Positions 42,969-52,205 of a DNA stretch of 64,000 bases are shown in pieces. Position 1 is the first letter of the stretch. Every line of letters begins with the position of its first letter. The notes below the pieces were generated by a model. The model saw only the letters and a list, made by a program, of their open reading frames with translations, had not been told where the DNA came from and did no database searches. The stretch is taken from assembly GCA_016794425.1 (NCBI GenBank), contig JAEUHR010000018.1, forward strand, positions 21,304 to 85,303, given 5' to 3'. The translations under genes and the position numbers were made by a program. This DNA comes from Planctomycetota bacterium (lineage in GTDB: Bacteria > Planctomycetota > UBA1135 > UBA2386).

Positions 42969-43763
42969 TTGGACCGGAACGAGATCGAGGCGAGCAAGAC
43001 GGCGCTGCTCGAGCTGTTGGTGCAGGCTGGACACTTCCCGCGGCCGCGCATGATCGCGGGGCTGCGCCACATCGAGAGCGAGCCTGGCTTCTACGAAGGG
43101 CACGACACCGTCGTGTTGGTGCCCACAAGAGAGCGCGTCGCTGCAGCTCGGCGTCGGCAACAGGACAACCATGGCGAGCGGGTTCGTGGTGGCCCGGGTG
43201 TGCGAATTGTCCCGCACGACGAAGATGCCTGGGACGACCTCGGCGCGTTGAAGGGCAGGGCGATCGAGATGGTGCGCATCGGCGAGGACTACCCTCGCGA
43301 CTGGACGGCGGCACGGCGTCGGGGGTGGCGGGTCGAGTCGCGGACACCCTCACCCGTGGACGTGCGGGCTCGTGCGGTCGCCAACCTCCGGTTGAAGATC
43401 GAGGGTCTCGTCATCCCGTTGCTGCGAGCTGGCGCCTTGCCGAACCCGCCGGCCTGGCAAGCTCTGATCGCAGACGACCTGCTCGACCACGTCAGCGTCG
43501 AGGCTACGTCGCAGTCTCTGCGTGCTGTCGAGGTAGCTCGCGCACCCAAGAAGCAGCGTGCAGCACCTCTGTCGCCAGACCGTGTCCGCCTGTCTGAGGT
43601 GATCGCGCGCGGAGTCAACGCTTCGACCGCCTACCAACGTGTGTCGACACAGGCGTGGAGGGAGCGCGTCGACGCGCGGCGCGAGGACGACAACGAGTGG
43701 TCGTTCGACATCGAGAAACTGCGCGCTGATCTCCGTCGTACGAGGGCGGCCGGCCTTGAGTAG
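42969..43763 (+). CDS. Uncharacterised element protein
   Basis: 264 aa from a TTG; a Met 26 codons further on is an alternative start. No signal. Two halves: N-terminal NEIEASKTALLELLVQAGHFPRPRMIAGLRHIESEPGFYEGHDTVVLV and a Trp/Asp-rich centre (DEDAWDDLGALKGRAIEMVRIGEDYPRDW). The C-terminal helical half contains SPDRVRLSEVIARGVNASTAYQRVSTQAWRERVDAR, a possible HTH of the kind recognising operators. No known family. It may be a regulator tied to the HTH genes that follow. Confidence 0.5.
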   Translation: MDRNEIEASKTALLELLVQAGHFPRPRMIAGLRHIESEPGFYEGHDTVVLVPTRERVAAARRRQQDNHGERVRGGPGVRIVPHDEDAWDDLGALKGRAIEMVRIGEDYPRDWTAARRRGWRVESRTPSPVDVRARAVANLRLKIEGLVIPLLRAGALPNPPAWQALIADDLLDHVSVEATSQSLRAVEVARAPKKQRAAPLSPDRVRLSEVIARGVNASTAYQRVSTQAWRERVDARREDDNEWSFDIEKLRADLRRTRAAGLE

Positions 43764-43846
43764 CGCGCGTTCGGAGTGGTCGGATTCCTACCATTCCGAC
43801 CGGTCGTTCTCTGGCTGGTTTCAGGGAGGAGGCGTCTGGTTCGATC

Positions 43847-44059
43847 ATGGACCTTCCGACCCGCGAGTTGCACGACGCCGGCGCCGTTGCCGACGTGTTT
43901 GGAGTCGCCCGGCGGACCGTGAACGACTGGCGCCGGCGTGGCGAGATCCCTTTCGTGCAGGTCGGTCGAGGCACGATCAGGTTCGACCTCGAGGAAGTGT
44001 TGCAGGCTCGCCACGTAGATCCCCGGAGGCGCGACGATCGCGCGGGGGACTTCGAGTGA
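43847..44059 (+). CDS. Excisionase-like HTH protein
   Basis: 70 aa. Classic MerR-like helix-turn-helix-17 excisionase fold: AGAVADVFGVARRTVNDWRRRGEIPFVQVGRGTIRFDLEEVLQAR. Such proteins bind att DNA to direct excision or act as small repressors. It sits two genes from the integrase and is oriented toward it. The stop overlaps a possible GTG start of the next gene. Confidence 0.8.
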   Translation: MDLPTRELHDAGAVADVFGVARRTVNDWRRRGEIPFVQVGRGTIRFDLEEVLQARHVDPRRRDDRAGDFE

Positions 44060-44079
44060 CAGCACACGGGGAGCAGTCC

Positions 44080-44337
44080 ATGCGCAACGTGCGCGAGCTG
44101 GCGCGCGAGCTCGGCATGCAACCGGTCGACCTAGTCCGCGAGCTCGTCGCGGACCGCATCGAGGTGCTGCCGGTGACGAAGCGCAGCTACCGCGTCTCGG
44201 CTGCGGCGTTCGAGGAGTGGAAGCTGCGGCGGCAGAAGCGCCTCGCCGAGCAGTTCCAGCAGGCGAAGCGCCGCGCCGACTACGTGCGCGGCGACGACGA
44301 GCAGCAGCCGAAGCGGCGGGCGGTGTTCACGCGATGA
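44080..44337 (+). CDS. Small HTH-like protein next to the integrase
   Basis: 85 aa from the ATG preceded by GGGGAG six bases upstream; a GTG at 44056 overlapping the previous stop would add eight residues. The N-terminal NVRELARELGMQPVDLVRELVADRIEVLPVTKRSYRVSAAAFEEWK folds like a winged or IF2-N-type helix-turn-helix, followed by a basic helix (RRQKRLAEQFQQAKRRADYVRG). Probably a second small DNA-binding regulator. It ends two bases before the stop of the convergent integrase gene. Confidence 0.6.
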   Translation: MRNVRELARELGMQPVDLVRELVADRIEVLPVTKRSYRVSAAAFEEWKLRRQKRLAEQFQQAKRRADYVRGDDEQQPKRRAVFTR

Positions 44338-44339
44338 GC

Positions 44340-45593
44340 CTACCGGGCCGCAGCCTTCGGCCGCTTGGCGGCCGGGTCGACGATCCACAGCAGAGGATCG
44401 AGCGCCTGGCGCGCGTAGTGTCGGACCTCGGTCGGCGTCGCGTGTTCGTAGCGGTCGCCGATCGTCGCCGGCGCGTGGTCGGTGATCGCGTCCTTCACGT
44501 GCTTTGGCACGCGCGCGTCGGCCAGGATGGTGCGCAGGCTGTGCCGCAGCGCGTGGGGATGGAAGCGGTCGCGGAGACGCTCCGGCAGATCGCGGCGGCA
44601 GCGGCGGAACACTCGATCGACCGTGCCGACGCGCCGTTCGGTGTCGGTGCGCTGCGCGCGACCTTCCTTGCGCGGGCCGCGAACGGTGCCGGCCGGGATC
44701 AAGTAGCCGTCGGGGCCGGCGTGGCGAACCAGCACCGGCAGAACGTGCGCGAGCGGCTTGCTGATCGGGGCGCCGCCGCCACGCGACATCTTCTGTTGGA
44801 GGCCGCGGACGAAGCCGGCGTGCGAATCGACGTTGGCGACCGTGACGTGGCAGATCGCTTCGCGCCGCAGGCCGGTGAACAGAAGCGCCGCGACCACGGC
44901 CGCATCCCACTCGGCCAGCGACGAGGCACGCTCGCGCAGCGCCTTGAAGACGTCGCCCAGCTCGGCGATGTCGAACACGTCGGCGTGTCCGCGCTTCGCC
45001 TTCGGCTTCTCGATCTGGTCGACGGGGTTCGTCCCGGCGAACCGCTTGGTGCGGATGGCCAGCCGGAACACGCGGCCGAGCGCGCCGAGGTGCTTGCGCA
45101 GCCGCAGCTCGCTCGGCGGTTTCCCGCGCCACCGCGCCGCGCGTCGCGCCTGCAGGAACTCGTCGATCCGCTCCGCGGTAACGTCGTGCAGCATCGCGTC
45201 GGCGCCGAAGTGGTCGCAGATCGTGACGAAGTGCTCGTGGTAGCTGCGCCAGGTTCCGTCGCGGCCGCGCACGCTGTCGAGCACCGCCTGGCATGCCTGC
45301 TCGAGCGTGACGAACTGGATGCCCTCGCCGGCCGAGCGACGCTCGCGCATCGCCGCGGCGTCGCGGCGCGCCTGGTCCTTCGTGGACCAGGTGCCGACCT
45401 GCACCTTGCCGGCGACCTTCATCCGAGCGCGATAGCGCCACCCGTCGGCGGGGAACCAACGGTGCTCGCAGCCCTGGACCTTGGCCGGCGCCTTGGTCTT
45501 CCGCGGGCGCCGCTGAACGGGGGAATCCGCGAGTTTCGCGCGACCCGTGTCACCAGAAGTGTCACCGCGCAGCAGATCGCTGTTTCGGCCCAT
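44340..45593 (-). CDS. Tyrosine recombinase (integrase)
   Basis: 417 aa from MGRNSDLLRGD; a TTG 12 codons earlier is possible. The arm-binding region lies at about 40-85 (EHRWFPADGWRYRARMKVAGKVQVGTWSTKDQARRDAAAMRE), the core-binding SAM-like domain at about 95-175, and the catalytic domain from about 205. Catalytic residues: Arg243 (FTGLRREA), His347 and Arg350 (HALRHSLRT), His373 (ITDHAPATI), and nucleophile Tyr382 (GDRYEHA). It catalyses integration at the tRNA-Asp 3' end. It reads inward from the right att site, as expected for an element integrase. Confidence 0.94.
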   Translation of the reverse strand: MGRNSDLLRGDTSGDTGRAKLADSPVQRRPRKTKAPAKVQGCEHRWFPADGWRYRARMKVAGKVQVGTWSTKDQARRDAAAMRERRSAGEGIQFVTLEQACQAVLDSVRGRDGTWRSYHEHFVTICDHFGADAMLHDVTAERIDEFLQARRAARWRGKPPSELRLRKHLGALGRVFRLAIRTKRFAGTNPVDQIEKPKAKRGHADVFDIAELGDVFKALRERASSLAEWDAAVVAALLFTGLRREAICHVTVANVDSHAGFVRGLQQKMSRGGGAPISKPLAHVLPVLVRHAGPDGYLIPAGTVRGPRKEGRAQRTDTERRVGTVDRVFRRCRRDLPERLRDRFHPHALRHSLRTILADARVPKHVKDAITDHAPATIGDRYEHATPTEVRHYARQALDPLLWIVDPAAKRPKAAAR

Positions 45594-45669
45594 GCCGTCA
45601 GTTTGGCGAGTGGGGGCCGCAGAGCGCAACAGATCGAAGAAACGAGAATGAACCTACCCGACCAGAAAG

Positions 45670-45725
<56 letters not shown>

Positions 45726-45733
<8 letters not shown>

Positions 45734-45766
45734 AGGATGGCCGCGCTGCGGCACTTCTGAGGGGTT
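45726..45766 (+). terminator. Terminator-like hairpin at the right junction
   Basis: AACCCCTCAG (45726-45735) pairs perfectly with CTGAGGGGTT (45757-45766), GTTCG following. The left half is mostly repeat sequence and the right half is chromosomal, so this is probably the tRNA-Asp terminator that existed before integration. Confidence 0.6.
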
Positions 45767-45778
45767 GTTCGTTTCGGC

Positions 45779-46189
45779 TCACGCCGGTCGGCCGCCGCCG
45801 AGCCGAGCCAGCAGATCCCGCACCCGGTCTCGGATCGTGTCGCGGATCGCGCGCACCCGTTCGACCGGCTGCCCCTTGGGGTCCGGCAGCGGCCAGTCCT
45901 CGCGGCCGACCCCGGGCAGGACCGGGCAGGCTTCGCCACAACCCATGGTCACCAGCAGCGTGGCGCCGGCGGCGAGTTCGGTGGTCAGCAGCGTCGGCCG
46001 CGCCTGCGTGAGGTCGATGCCCACCTCGTGCATCGCGGCCGCGACCTCCGGGTGCACGTGAGCGGCCGGTTGCGTGCCGGCCGAGACCGCGCACCACACC
46101 GTCGGGTCCGCGAACTGCCGGAAGAACGCCGCGGCCATCTGCGAACGGCCGGCGTTGTGCACGCAGGCGAAGATCACCAATCGGGTCAT
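45779..46189 (-). CDS. arsC: Arsenate reductase (low-molecular-weight phosphatase type)
   Basis: 136 aa. P-loop VIFACVHNAGRSQMAAAFF is the CxxxxxRS active site of thioredoxin-coupled ArsC with nucleophilic Cys; VTMGCGEACPVLPG holds the two further Cys needed for its disulfide cascade. The C-terminus has DPKGQPVERVRAIRDTIRDRVRDLL. It reduces arsenate to arsenite. The start overlaps the stop of the aquaporin gene (ATGA), and the operon order is arsR, channel, arsC. The symbol is given because the active-site pattern and operon are diagnostic. Confidence 0.92.
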   Translation of the reverse strand: MTRLVIFACVHNAGRSQMAAAFFRQFADPTVWCAVSAGTQPAAHVHPEVAAAMHEVGIDLTQARPTLLTTELAAGATLLVTMGCGEACPVLPGVGREDWPLPDPKGQPVERVRAIRDTIRDRVRDLLARLGGGRPA

Positions 46190-46842
46190 CTGCGTTCTCC
46201 CGGTACGAGCAGCCAGCGGAACACCAGCACGGCCGCGGCGGCGCCGACCAATTGGGCACCGACGAATGCCGGTACGTCGACGGCGCGGATGCCGGCGAAC
46301 GTGTCGGTCGCTGCGCGCGCCAGCGTCACGGCCGGGTTCGCGAACGACGTCGACGACGTGAACCAGTAGCCGGCGCAGACCATCGCCGCGACCGCGAACG
46401 GCGTCGCCGTCGGCCGGTGCCGCCCGCACGACAGCACCACGAGCACGAGGCAGGCCGTCGCGACGGCCTCGGCCAGTGCCTGGGCGAAGCCGGACCGTTC
46501 GTGTGCCGAGGCCACGAATGCCGGTAGCCCGAACATCGCGTGGGCGAGCACCACGCCGCCGAAGCCGCCGGCGATCTGGGCCGTGACGTAGCCGGGCACC
46601 TGGCGCCAGCCGATGCCGCCGGTCGCGGCGGCAGCCAGCGTCACGACCGGGTTCAGGTGCGCGCCCGAGGCCGGACCGAACGTCAGGATCAGCGCGACCA
46701 GCCCGGCGCCGGTCGCCAGCGAGTTCGCCAGCAGCGCGACGGCGACGTTGCCGCCACTCAGCCGGTCACCCATGATGCCCGAGCCGACGACGACCGCGAG
46801 CAACAGCCCGGTGGCCAGGAACTCGGCGGCTAGCGCTCGCAT
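46186..46842 (-). CDS. Aquaglyceroporin-type MIP channel of the ars operon
   Basis: 218 aa. Six hydrophobic segments and the two aquaporin boxes: HLNPVVTLAA (first) and SFANPAVTLAR (second), plus MRALAAEFLATGLLLAVVVGSGIM. It lies in arsR-channel-arsC order, the arrangement known from rhizobial ars operons where an AqpS channel exports arsenite produced by ArsC. No ArsB or Acr3 pump is near, so the channel is the probable exit. Its start overlaps the arsR end by 13 bp and its stop overlaps arsC. Confidence 0.9.
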   Translation of the reverse strand: MRALAAEFLATGLLLAVVVGSGIMGDRLSGGNVAVALLANSLATGAGLVALILTFGPASGAHLNPVVTLAAAATGGIGWRQVPGYVTAQIAGGFGGVVLAHAMFGLPAFVASAHERSGFAQALAEAVATACLVLVVLSCGRHRPTATPFAVAAMVCAGYWFTSSTSFANPAVTLARAATDTFAGIRAVDVPAFVGAQLVGAAAAVLVFRWLLVPGERR

Positions 46843-47162
46843 ACGATGGCCTTCGTGGGGCCGGCCCGGCGGCCCGTTCGGCGCAGTGCGCGCAGCACCG
46901 CCGCCCGGATCGGGTCGGTCGCCGTCGCCAGGCGATAGTGGATCCAGCGCCCGTCGCGGCGGGCGGCGACGATGCCGGCGGCGCGCAGCACACCGAGGTG
47001 GCGCGACACCAGCGGCTGCGGCAGATCGAGCGCGTCGTGGATCACGCAGACGCAGCGTTCGCCGTCGGCCAGCAGCAGGACGATGCGCAGCCGCGTCGCG
47101 TCTGCGAGCGCGTGGAAGAACGCGCCCGTGTGGTCCAGGTCGGGGGCTGCGGCCGTCGCCAT
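46830..47162 (-). CDS. arsR: ArsR/SmtB-family arsenite-responsive repressor
   Basis: 110 aa. Winged helix: DATRLRIVLLLADGERCVCVIHDALDLPQPLVSRHLGVLRAAGIVAARRDGRWIHYRL. The CVC motif (GERCVCVI) on the recognition-helix side is the classic As(III)-binding site. It represses its own operon from the palindrome that overlaps its promoter. It reads from a nearly leaderless transcript and overlaps the channel gene. Confidence 0.92.
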   Translation of the reverse strand: MATAAAPDLDHTGAFFHALADATRLRIVLLLADGERCVCVIHDALDLPQPLVSRHLGVLRAAGIVAARRDGRWIHYRLATATDPIRAAVLRALRRTGRRAGPTKAIVCER

Positions 47163-47170
47163 GGCGGCGC

Positions 47171-47199
47171 TACATATCCGCGGATTCGGATATGTGCAA
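47171..47199 (-). promoter_or_regulatory. arsR promoter with palindromic ArsR operator
   Basis: On the minus strand TTGCAC, 17-bp spacer, TATGTA. A 9-bp perfect inverted repeat ACATATCCG / CGGATATGT (47172-47195, 6-bp spacer) lies across the -35 to -10 region, so a bound repressor would block polymerase. The -10 ends eight bases before the start codon. Confidence 0.75.
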
Positions 47200-47231
47200 C
47201 GGTGGGCCCGGCGCGGCCGATCGACGCCGGT

Positions 47232-49544
47232 TCAGCGCGCCTTCTTGCGCTTGTTCTGGCGGCGCTTCTGCGTCTCCGACACGCCGCCTTCGCTGGTGGT
47301 CTCGGGCTGTTTCATCGACAGGTCCAGCAGCGCCAGCTGGCTGCGTACCGCCGGCTCGGCCGCGGCGCGCACGATGCGTTCGCTCTGGCCGGAGGCCAGC
47401 ACGCGGCGGGCCTTGACGTTGTCGTGCAGAGCCATGCCGAGCACTTCGTCGACGACGCGCTTCTTCAACTCGGGTTCGAGCACCGGTGCGGCGACCTCGA
47501 CGCGGCGATCCAGGTTGCGGACCATCCAGTCGGCCGACGACAGGTAGACGAGCGGGTTGCCGGCGTTCTCGAAGTAGTAGACGCGGCTGTGCTCGAGGAA
47601 GCGGTCGACGATCGACACGACCGTGATGTTGTCGCTGAGGCCCGGCACGCCGGGCCGCAGGCAGCAGACGCTGCGCACGCACAGCTGCACCGGCACACCG
47701 GCGCGCGACGCCTCGTACAGCGCGCTGATGACCTGCGGGTCGGCGAGGTTGTTCAGCTTGGCGCGGATCGCCGCCGGCTTGCCGGCCCTCTTGTTGTCGA
47801 TCTCGGCGCGGATCAGCTGCAGCACCTTGTCGCGCAGCGTGAACGGGGCCACCAGCAGGTGCTCCATCTGCGGCACGCGCGTGTAGCCGGTGATCATGTT
47901 GAACGTCTCGGCGACCTCTTCGCCGACGTCCGCGCGTGCGGTCAGCAGACCGATGTCGGTGTACAGCCGCGCCGTCGCCGGGTTGTAGTTGCCGGTGCCG
48001 ATGTGGCAGTAGCGCTTGATGCCGTCGTCCTCGCGCCGGACGACCAGCGTGCACTTCGCGTGCGTCTTCATGCCGACGATGCCGTAGACCACGTGCACAC
48101 CGGCCTGCTCCATGCGCCGCGCCGACTGGATGTTCGCCTCTTCGTCGAAGCGCGCCTTCAGCTCGACGATCGCGGTCACCTGCTTGCGCGTCTGCGCGGC
48201 CTCGATCAGCGAGTCGACCAGCGGGTTCTTCGAGCCGGCGCGGTAGATCGTCTGCTTGATCGCCAGCACGCGGGGGTCGCGCGCCGCGTAGCGGATGAAC
48301 TCCTCGACCGTCGAGAACGAGTCGTACGGATGGTGCAACAGGATGTCGCCGTCGCGCAGTTCGGCGAACATCTCGTCGGCCGACGACCAGCCCCAGACGC
48401 GGCGCGGTTGCGCCGGCGGATCCTTGAGGTCGGACTGCTCGACGATCTGGTACAGCTCGAGCACGCGGCCCAGGTTGACCGGGCCGTCGCAGAAGTAGAC
48501 GTCGTCGAGTTCGAGGCCGAACGCCTTCAGGAAGCGGTCGACGATCTCGGGGTGGGCGCCACTGTCGATCTCGAGCCGGACCGGTTCGCCGCGGCGGCGC
48601 TTGACGAGTTCCTTCTCGATCGAACTCATCAGGTCGGTCGCCTGGATCTCGTCGACGTCGAGGTTGCTGTCGCGCGTGACGCGGAACGTGCTGATGTGCA
48701 GCACGTCGAGGCCCGGGAACAGCGCGCGCAGGTTCTCGCGCACGACGTCGGCCGTGAACACGTAGACACGCTGGCCGTCGATCTCCGGCAGCCGCAGGAT
48801 GCGCGGCAGCGTGCGCGGCACCTGCACGACCGCCATGCGCTGCGTGCGCCGCGGTTGGCGCGGGTCCATCAGCAGCACGACGAGGTTCAGCGACTTGTTC
48901 AGCAGCACCGGGAACGGGTGCGCCGGGTCGATCGCGAGCGGCGTCAGGATCGGATAGACCTCGCGTTCGAACCAGGTGTCGAGCCAGCGCTGCTGCGCGA
49001 TCGTCATCTGCCGCACCGGCTTGAACTCGATGCCGGCGCGCGCGAGTTCGGGCAGCAGCTGTTCGCGCCAGCAGCGGTGCATCTCGGCCGTGAACGTGTG
49101 CGCGGCGGTGCGGACGCGATCGAGCTCTTCCTGCGGCTTGATGCCGTCGGGGTTCTCGCCGGGCAGGCCCGCGTCGACCAGCTCCATGACGCCGGCGACG
49201 CGGATCTCGAAGAACTCGTCGAGGTTCGTGCTGGCGATCGCCAGGAACTTCACGCGCTCGAGCAGCGGGTTGCTCGGATCCTGGGCCTCCTCGAGCACGC
49301 GGCGGTTGAACGACAGCCACGACAGCTCGCGGTTGCCGTACAGCACCGTGCGATCGAGGCTCGCGAGCGGCGCGGTCAGCGGCTCGGGGCCGGCCGGTGC
49401 CGGCACGGGTGCCGGCGGCGGCGTCGACGCCGGGTCGCCGCCGCCACTCGGGGCGGTAGGGCCCGCCGCCGGGTCGGGCTGGCGATGCAGACGGCCGAGG
49501 CTGTCGTCCATCAGGGTGGGGTCGAGTTGGGGCAGTTCGGACAT
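47232..49544 (-). CDS. ppk1: Polyphosphate kinase 1
   Basis: 770 aa. A long Pro/Ala-rich N-terminal extension (about 1-60) precedes the PPK1 core: RELSWLSFNRRVLEEAQDPSNPLLERVKFLAIASTNLDEFFEIRV (N domain), the head domain, and the C1/C2 domains with KQTIYRAG, ELKARFDEEANI, and CHIGTGNYNPATARLYTDIGLLT holding the phosphorylated His. The terminal KRRQNKRKKAR tail is basic. It polymerises the gamma-phosphate of ATP into polyphosphate reversibly. It is 36 bp beyond the ars operator and divergent from the PilT-type gene. Confidence 0.96.
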   Translation of the reverse strand: MSELPQLDPTLMDDSLGRLHRQPDPAAGPTAPSGGGDPASTPPPAPVPAPAGPEPLTAPLASLDRTVLYGNRELSWLSFNRRVLEEAQDPSNPLLERVKFLAIASTNLDEFFEIRVAGVMELVDAGLPGENPDGIKPQEELDRVRTAAHTFTAEMHRCWREQLLPELARAGIEFKPVRQMTIAQQRWLDTWFEREVYPILTPLAIDPAHPFPVLLNKSLNLVVLLMDPRQPRRTQRMAVVQVPRTLPRILRLPEIDGQRVYVFTADVVRENLRALFPGLDVLHISTFRVTRDSNLDVDEIQATDLMSSIEKELVKRRRGEPVRLEIDSGAHPEIVDRFLKAFGLELDDVYFCDGPVNLGRVLELYQIVEQSDLKDPPAQPRRVWGWSSADEMFAELRDGDILLHHPYDSFSTVEEFIRYAARDPRVLAIKQTIYRAGSKNPLVDSLIEAAQTRKQVTAIVELKARFDEEANIQSARRMEQAGVHVVYGIVGMKTHAKCTLVVRREDDGIKRYCHIGTGNYNPATARLYTDIGLLTARADVGEEVAETFNMITGYTRVPQMEHLLVAPFTLRDKVLQLIRAEIDNKRAGKPAAIRAKLNNLADPQVISALYEASRAGVPVQLCVRSVCCLRPGVPGLSDNITVVSIVDRFLEHSRVYYFENAGNPLVYLSSADWMVRNLDRRVEVAAPVLEPELKKRVVDEVLGMALHDNVKARRVLASGQSERIVRAAAEPAVRSQLALLDLSMKQPETTSEGGVSETQKRRQNKRKKAR

Positions 49545-49757
49545 GAAGCCTCGGGCGGTATCGACCGTCGATTCCAGCGCGCTGGTGTCCGACGGGCCAC
49601 CCGAACCCGGTTCTTCACGGTTTCTTGGCGGTCACGCGCCGCACAGGCCTTCCGTCCCGGCCTGGGTCAAACCGCACGCCGCACCGTCAAGGACCGCCGA
49701 AGTTCGGTCCGATGCTGGGTTTGGATCGAGGCGGCAGTCCGAAGGGGAGATCCAGAC

Positions 49758-50966
49758 GTGTCGCTACGCACCGAAGACCTGCTCCGTGGCATGGTTGCCA
49801 AGGGAGCCTCCGACCTGCACATCAAGGCCGGCAGCGCGCCGGGGTTCCGCATCGACGGTGAGGTCCACTCCCAGGAGGAGTTCGGCCGACTGATGCCCGA
49901 GGCCACCGCCGACCTCGCACGGCAGATCATGAGCGAGGCGCAGTGGGAGCGCTTCCTGGCCGAGAAGGACATCGACTTCTCGTTCGCGGTGAAGGACCTG
50001 GCGCGGTTCCGCGTCAACTGCCTGCACCAGCGCAACGCCGTCGGCATGGTCGTGCGCCAGATCCCCGACGAGATCCCGGATGCCAAGCGGCTGGGGCTGC
50101 CGCAGATCTGCCTCGACCTCGCGGCCAAGCCGCGTGGGCTCGTGCTGGTCACCGGCCCGACCGGTTCGGGCAAGTCGACCACGCTCGCGGCGATGATCGA
50201 CTACATCAACCAGACCGAGCACGGCCACATCCTGACGATGGAGGACCCGCTCGAGTTCGTGCACCCGGACAAGAACTGCTTCGTGACGCAGCGCCAGATC
50301 GGCCAGGACTGCGGGTCGTTCCGCGAAGGCCTGCGCCGCGCGCTGCGCCAGGACCCGGACGTGATCCTGATCGGCGAGATGCGCGACCTCGAGACGATCT
50401 CGATGGCGATCTCCGCCGCCGAGACCGGCCACCTGGTGTTCGGCACGCTGCACACGACCAGCGCCATCTCGACCGTCGACCGCATCATCGACGTGTTCCC
50501 GACCGACGCGCAGCAACAGGTCCGCGTGCAGCTCGCCGGCACGCTGCAGGGCGTGGTGTCGCAGACGCTGGTCGCGAAGATCGGCGGCGGCCGCGTCGCC
50601 GCGCGCGAGATCCTGGTCGCCACCGATGCAGTGCGGTCGCTGATCCGTGAAGCCAAGTCCGCCCAGATCCTCAATCTGATGCAGACCGGCAAGCAGTACG
50701 GCATGACCACGCTCGAGGACGAGCTGTTGCGCTACCACAGCGAAGGGCTGATCAGCCCCGACGACACGGTCTCGAAGGCCAACCGCCCGGACGACGTGCG
50801 CCGGCGGCTCGCTGAGGCGCCCGCTCGGCCGGCCGCAAGCGGCCTCGCCATGGGGATGTCCGCGAAGGCCGGCCCGGTGGCCGGTGGGGCGCCCGCGGCG
50901 CCGCGGCCCGCCGGAGTGACGGGCGTGCGCGGCGTGCCCGCTGCCGTCAGCGGCGTGCGGCGCTGA
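49758..50966 (+). CDS. Type IV pilus retraction ATPase (PilT/PilU family)
   Basis: 402 aa from a GTG with GGGGAG about eight bases before it. N-terminal PAS-like sensor part (LRGMVAKGASDLHIKAGSAPGFRIDGEV), then Walker A GPTGSGKSTT, the Asp box MEDPLEFVH, Walker B VILIGEMRDLETI, and the His box GHLVFGTLHTTSA. The conserved AIRNLIRE equivalent appears as AVRSLIREAK. The Ala/Pro-rich C-terminal tail (about 340-402) is longer than in classical PilT and resembles PilU-like or planctomycete versions. It powers pilus retraction. No pilin genes are in the window. Confidence 0.93.
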   Translation: MSLRTEDLLRGMVAKGASDLHIKAGSAPGFRIDGEVHSQEEFGRLMPEATADLARQIMSEAQWERFLAEKDIDFSFAVKDLARFRVNCLHQRNAVGMVVRQIPDEIPDAKRLGLPQICLDLAAKPRGLVLVTGPTGSGKSTTLAAMIDYINQTEHGHILTMEDPLEFVHPDKNCFVTQRQIGQDCGSFREGLRRALRQDPDVILIGEMRDLETISMAISAAETGHLVFGTLHTTSAISTVDRIIDVFPTDAQQQVRVQLAGTLQGVVSQTLVAKIGGGRVAAREILVATDAVRSLIREAKSAQILNLMQTGKQYGMTTLEDELLRYHSEGLISPDDTVSKANRPDDVRRRLAEAPARPAASGLAMGMSAKAGPVAGGAPAAPRPAGVTGVRGVPAAVSGVRR

Positions 50967-51075
50967 TCGGCCGATCGCACGGATCGGGACAACCGGCGGC
51001 CTGCAGCCTGTTGCGCTGCGGTCGCCGGTGACTATGGCCTGACCCCGACGTCGCACCGGGGCTACACTTCCCCGC

Positions 51076-52140
51076 ATGGCCGAGGTCCGATCCATGTTGC
51101 GCGTCCTGTTGCTGGGTTCCCTGTTCGTCGTCGGCGCCACCGCTCAGACCCTGGCCACGGTGCCGACGCTGACCACGTTCCAGGACGTGGACCGGCCCCT
51201 GGCCGGCGGCGTCGGTCGCTACCAGCAGTGGTACGCCGCGTCGGACCTCGACGACTACCTGCCCGAGCCGATGCGGATCGATCGCGTCGAGTTCTTCGCC
51301 GGCTCCGGGCCCAGCGCGATCGCGACCACGATCGACTGCGAGATCCTGCTCGGCCACGGCCAGACCTTCGGCGTGACCGGCAGCTTCGACAACAACTTCG
51401 CGTCCGCGCCGGTTGTCGTCGCGCCGCGCACCAACCGGCAGCTCACGGCGGGGGCGCCCGGGGCCGTCGTCATGAACATCCCGTTCGCGACGCTGTTCAC
51501 CTGGGACCGTCAGCGCCCGCTGCTGATGGAGATCCGCGTCTACGGCAACGGCCAGGCGAACCAGCCCTTCAGCTACACCTTCCGCGGTTCGACGGTCGCG
51601 TTCGGCAAGACCTCGCGCGTCTACCAGGCCGGATCGACCGGCGCCGCGACCGGCACGGTCGCCAGCAACACCGGCATGCTGACGCGCTTCACGGCGCGTC
51701 CCGGCGCGCTCGTCGACTTCGGTGCCGGCTGCGTCGGCGGCGGCGGCTTCACGCCGAAGAACGTGATCCTCGAGGTGCCGCAGCCCGGCATCCTGTGGAC
51801 GCACCAGCTGACCCAGGCCGCGCCGCAGCAGCTCGCGCTGTGGGTGATCGGCGCCGACCGCAACATGATCGACGGCATCCCGCTGCCGATCGACTTCCCG
51901 CAGCTGCTCGGCACCGGCCCCAGCGGCTGCATGCTGCGCACGAACATCATCGTGTCGGGCTTCCACGTCACGGTCGGCGGCGCACCGGGCGCCGGGTTCG
52001 CGACGTTCAGCTGGCAGCTGCCGCCGATCGGCAACTATGTCGGCGACCACTGGTACTCGCAGTGGTTCGTGCTCGACCCGATCTGCCCGAACGGCCTGCT
52101 GACCGCGACGCAGGGCATCGAGAGCATCGTCGCGCCCTGA
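51076..52140 (+). CDS. Secreted planctomycete-type protein of unknown function
   Basis: 354 aa; a second Met six codons on (MLRVLLLGSLFVVGATAQ) would also open the signal peptide. All-beta mature protein with RIDRVEFFAGSGPSAIATTIDCEILLGHGQ and NVILEVPQPGILWTHQLTQAAPQQLALWVIGADRN, then MLRTNIIVSGFHVTVGGAPGAGFATFSWQLP. The C-terminal layout is the one repeatedly found in secreted planctomycete proteins. No enzyme motif; a structural or carbohydrate-binding role is only a guess. Confidence 0.65.
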   Translation: MAEVRSMLRVLLLGSLFVVGATAQTLATVPTLTTFQDVDRPLAGGVGRYQQWYAASDLDDYLPEPMRIDRVEFFAGSGPSAIATTIDCEILLGHGQTFGVTGSFDNNFASAPVVVAPRTNRQLTAGAPGAVVMNIPFATLFTWDRQRPLLMEIRVYGNGQANQPFSYTFRGSTVAFGKTSRVYQAGSTGAATGTVASNTGMLTRFTARPGALVDFGAGCVGGGGFTPKNVILEVPQPGILWTHQLTQAAPQQLALWVIGADRNMIDGIPLPIDFPQLLGTGPSGCMLRTNIIVSGFHVTVGGAPGAGFATFSWQLPPIGNYVGDHWYSQWFVLDPICPNGLLTATQGIESIVAP

Positions 52141-52205
52141 CGCGGCGCGCCGCCGTCGCTGACGGGTTCTTTTCCCTGGTGGGGTGATTCCGGGAGAACG
52201 GGTCC

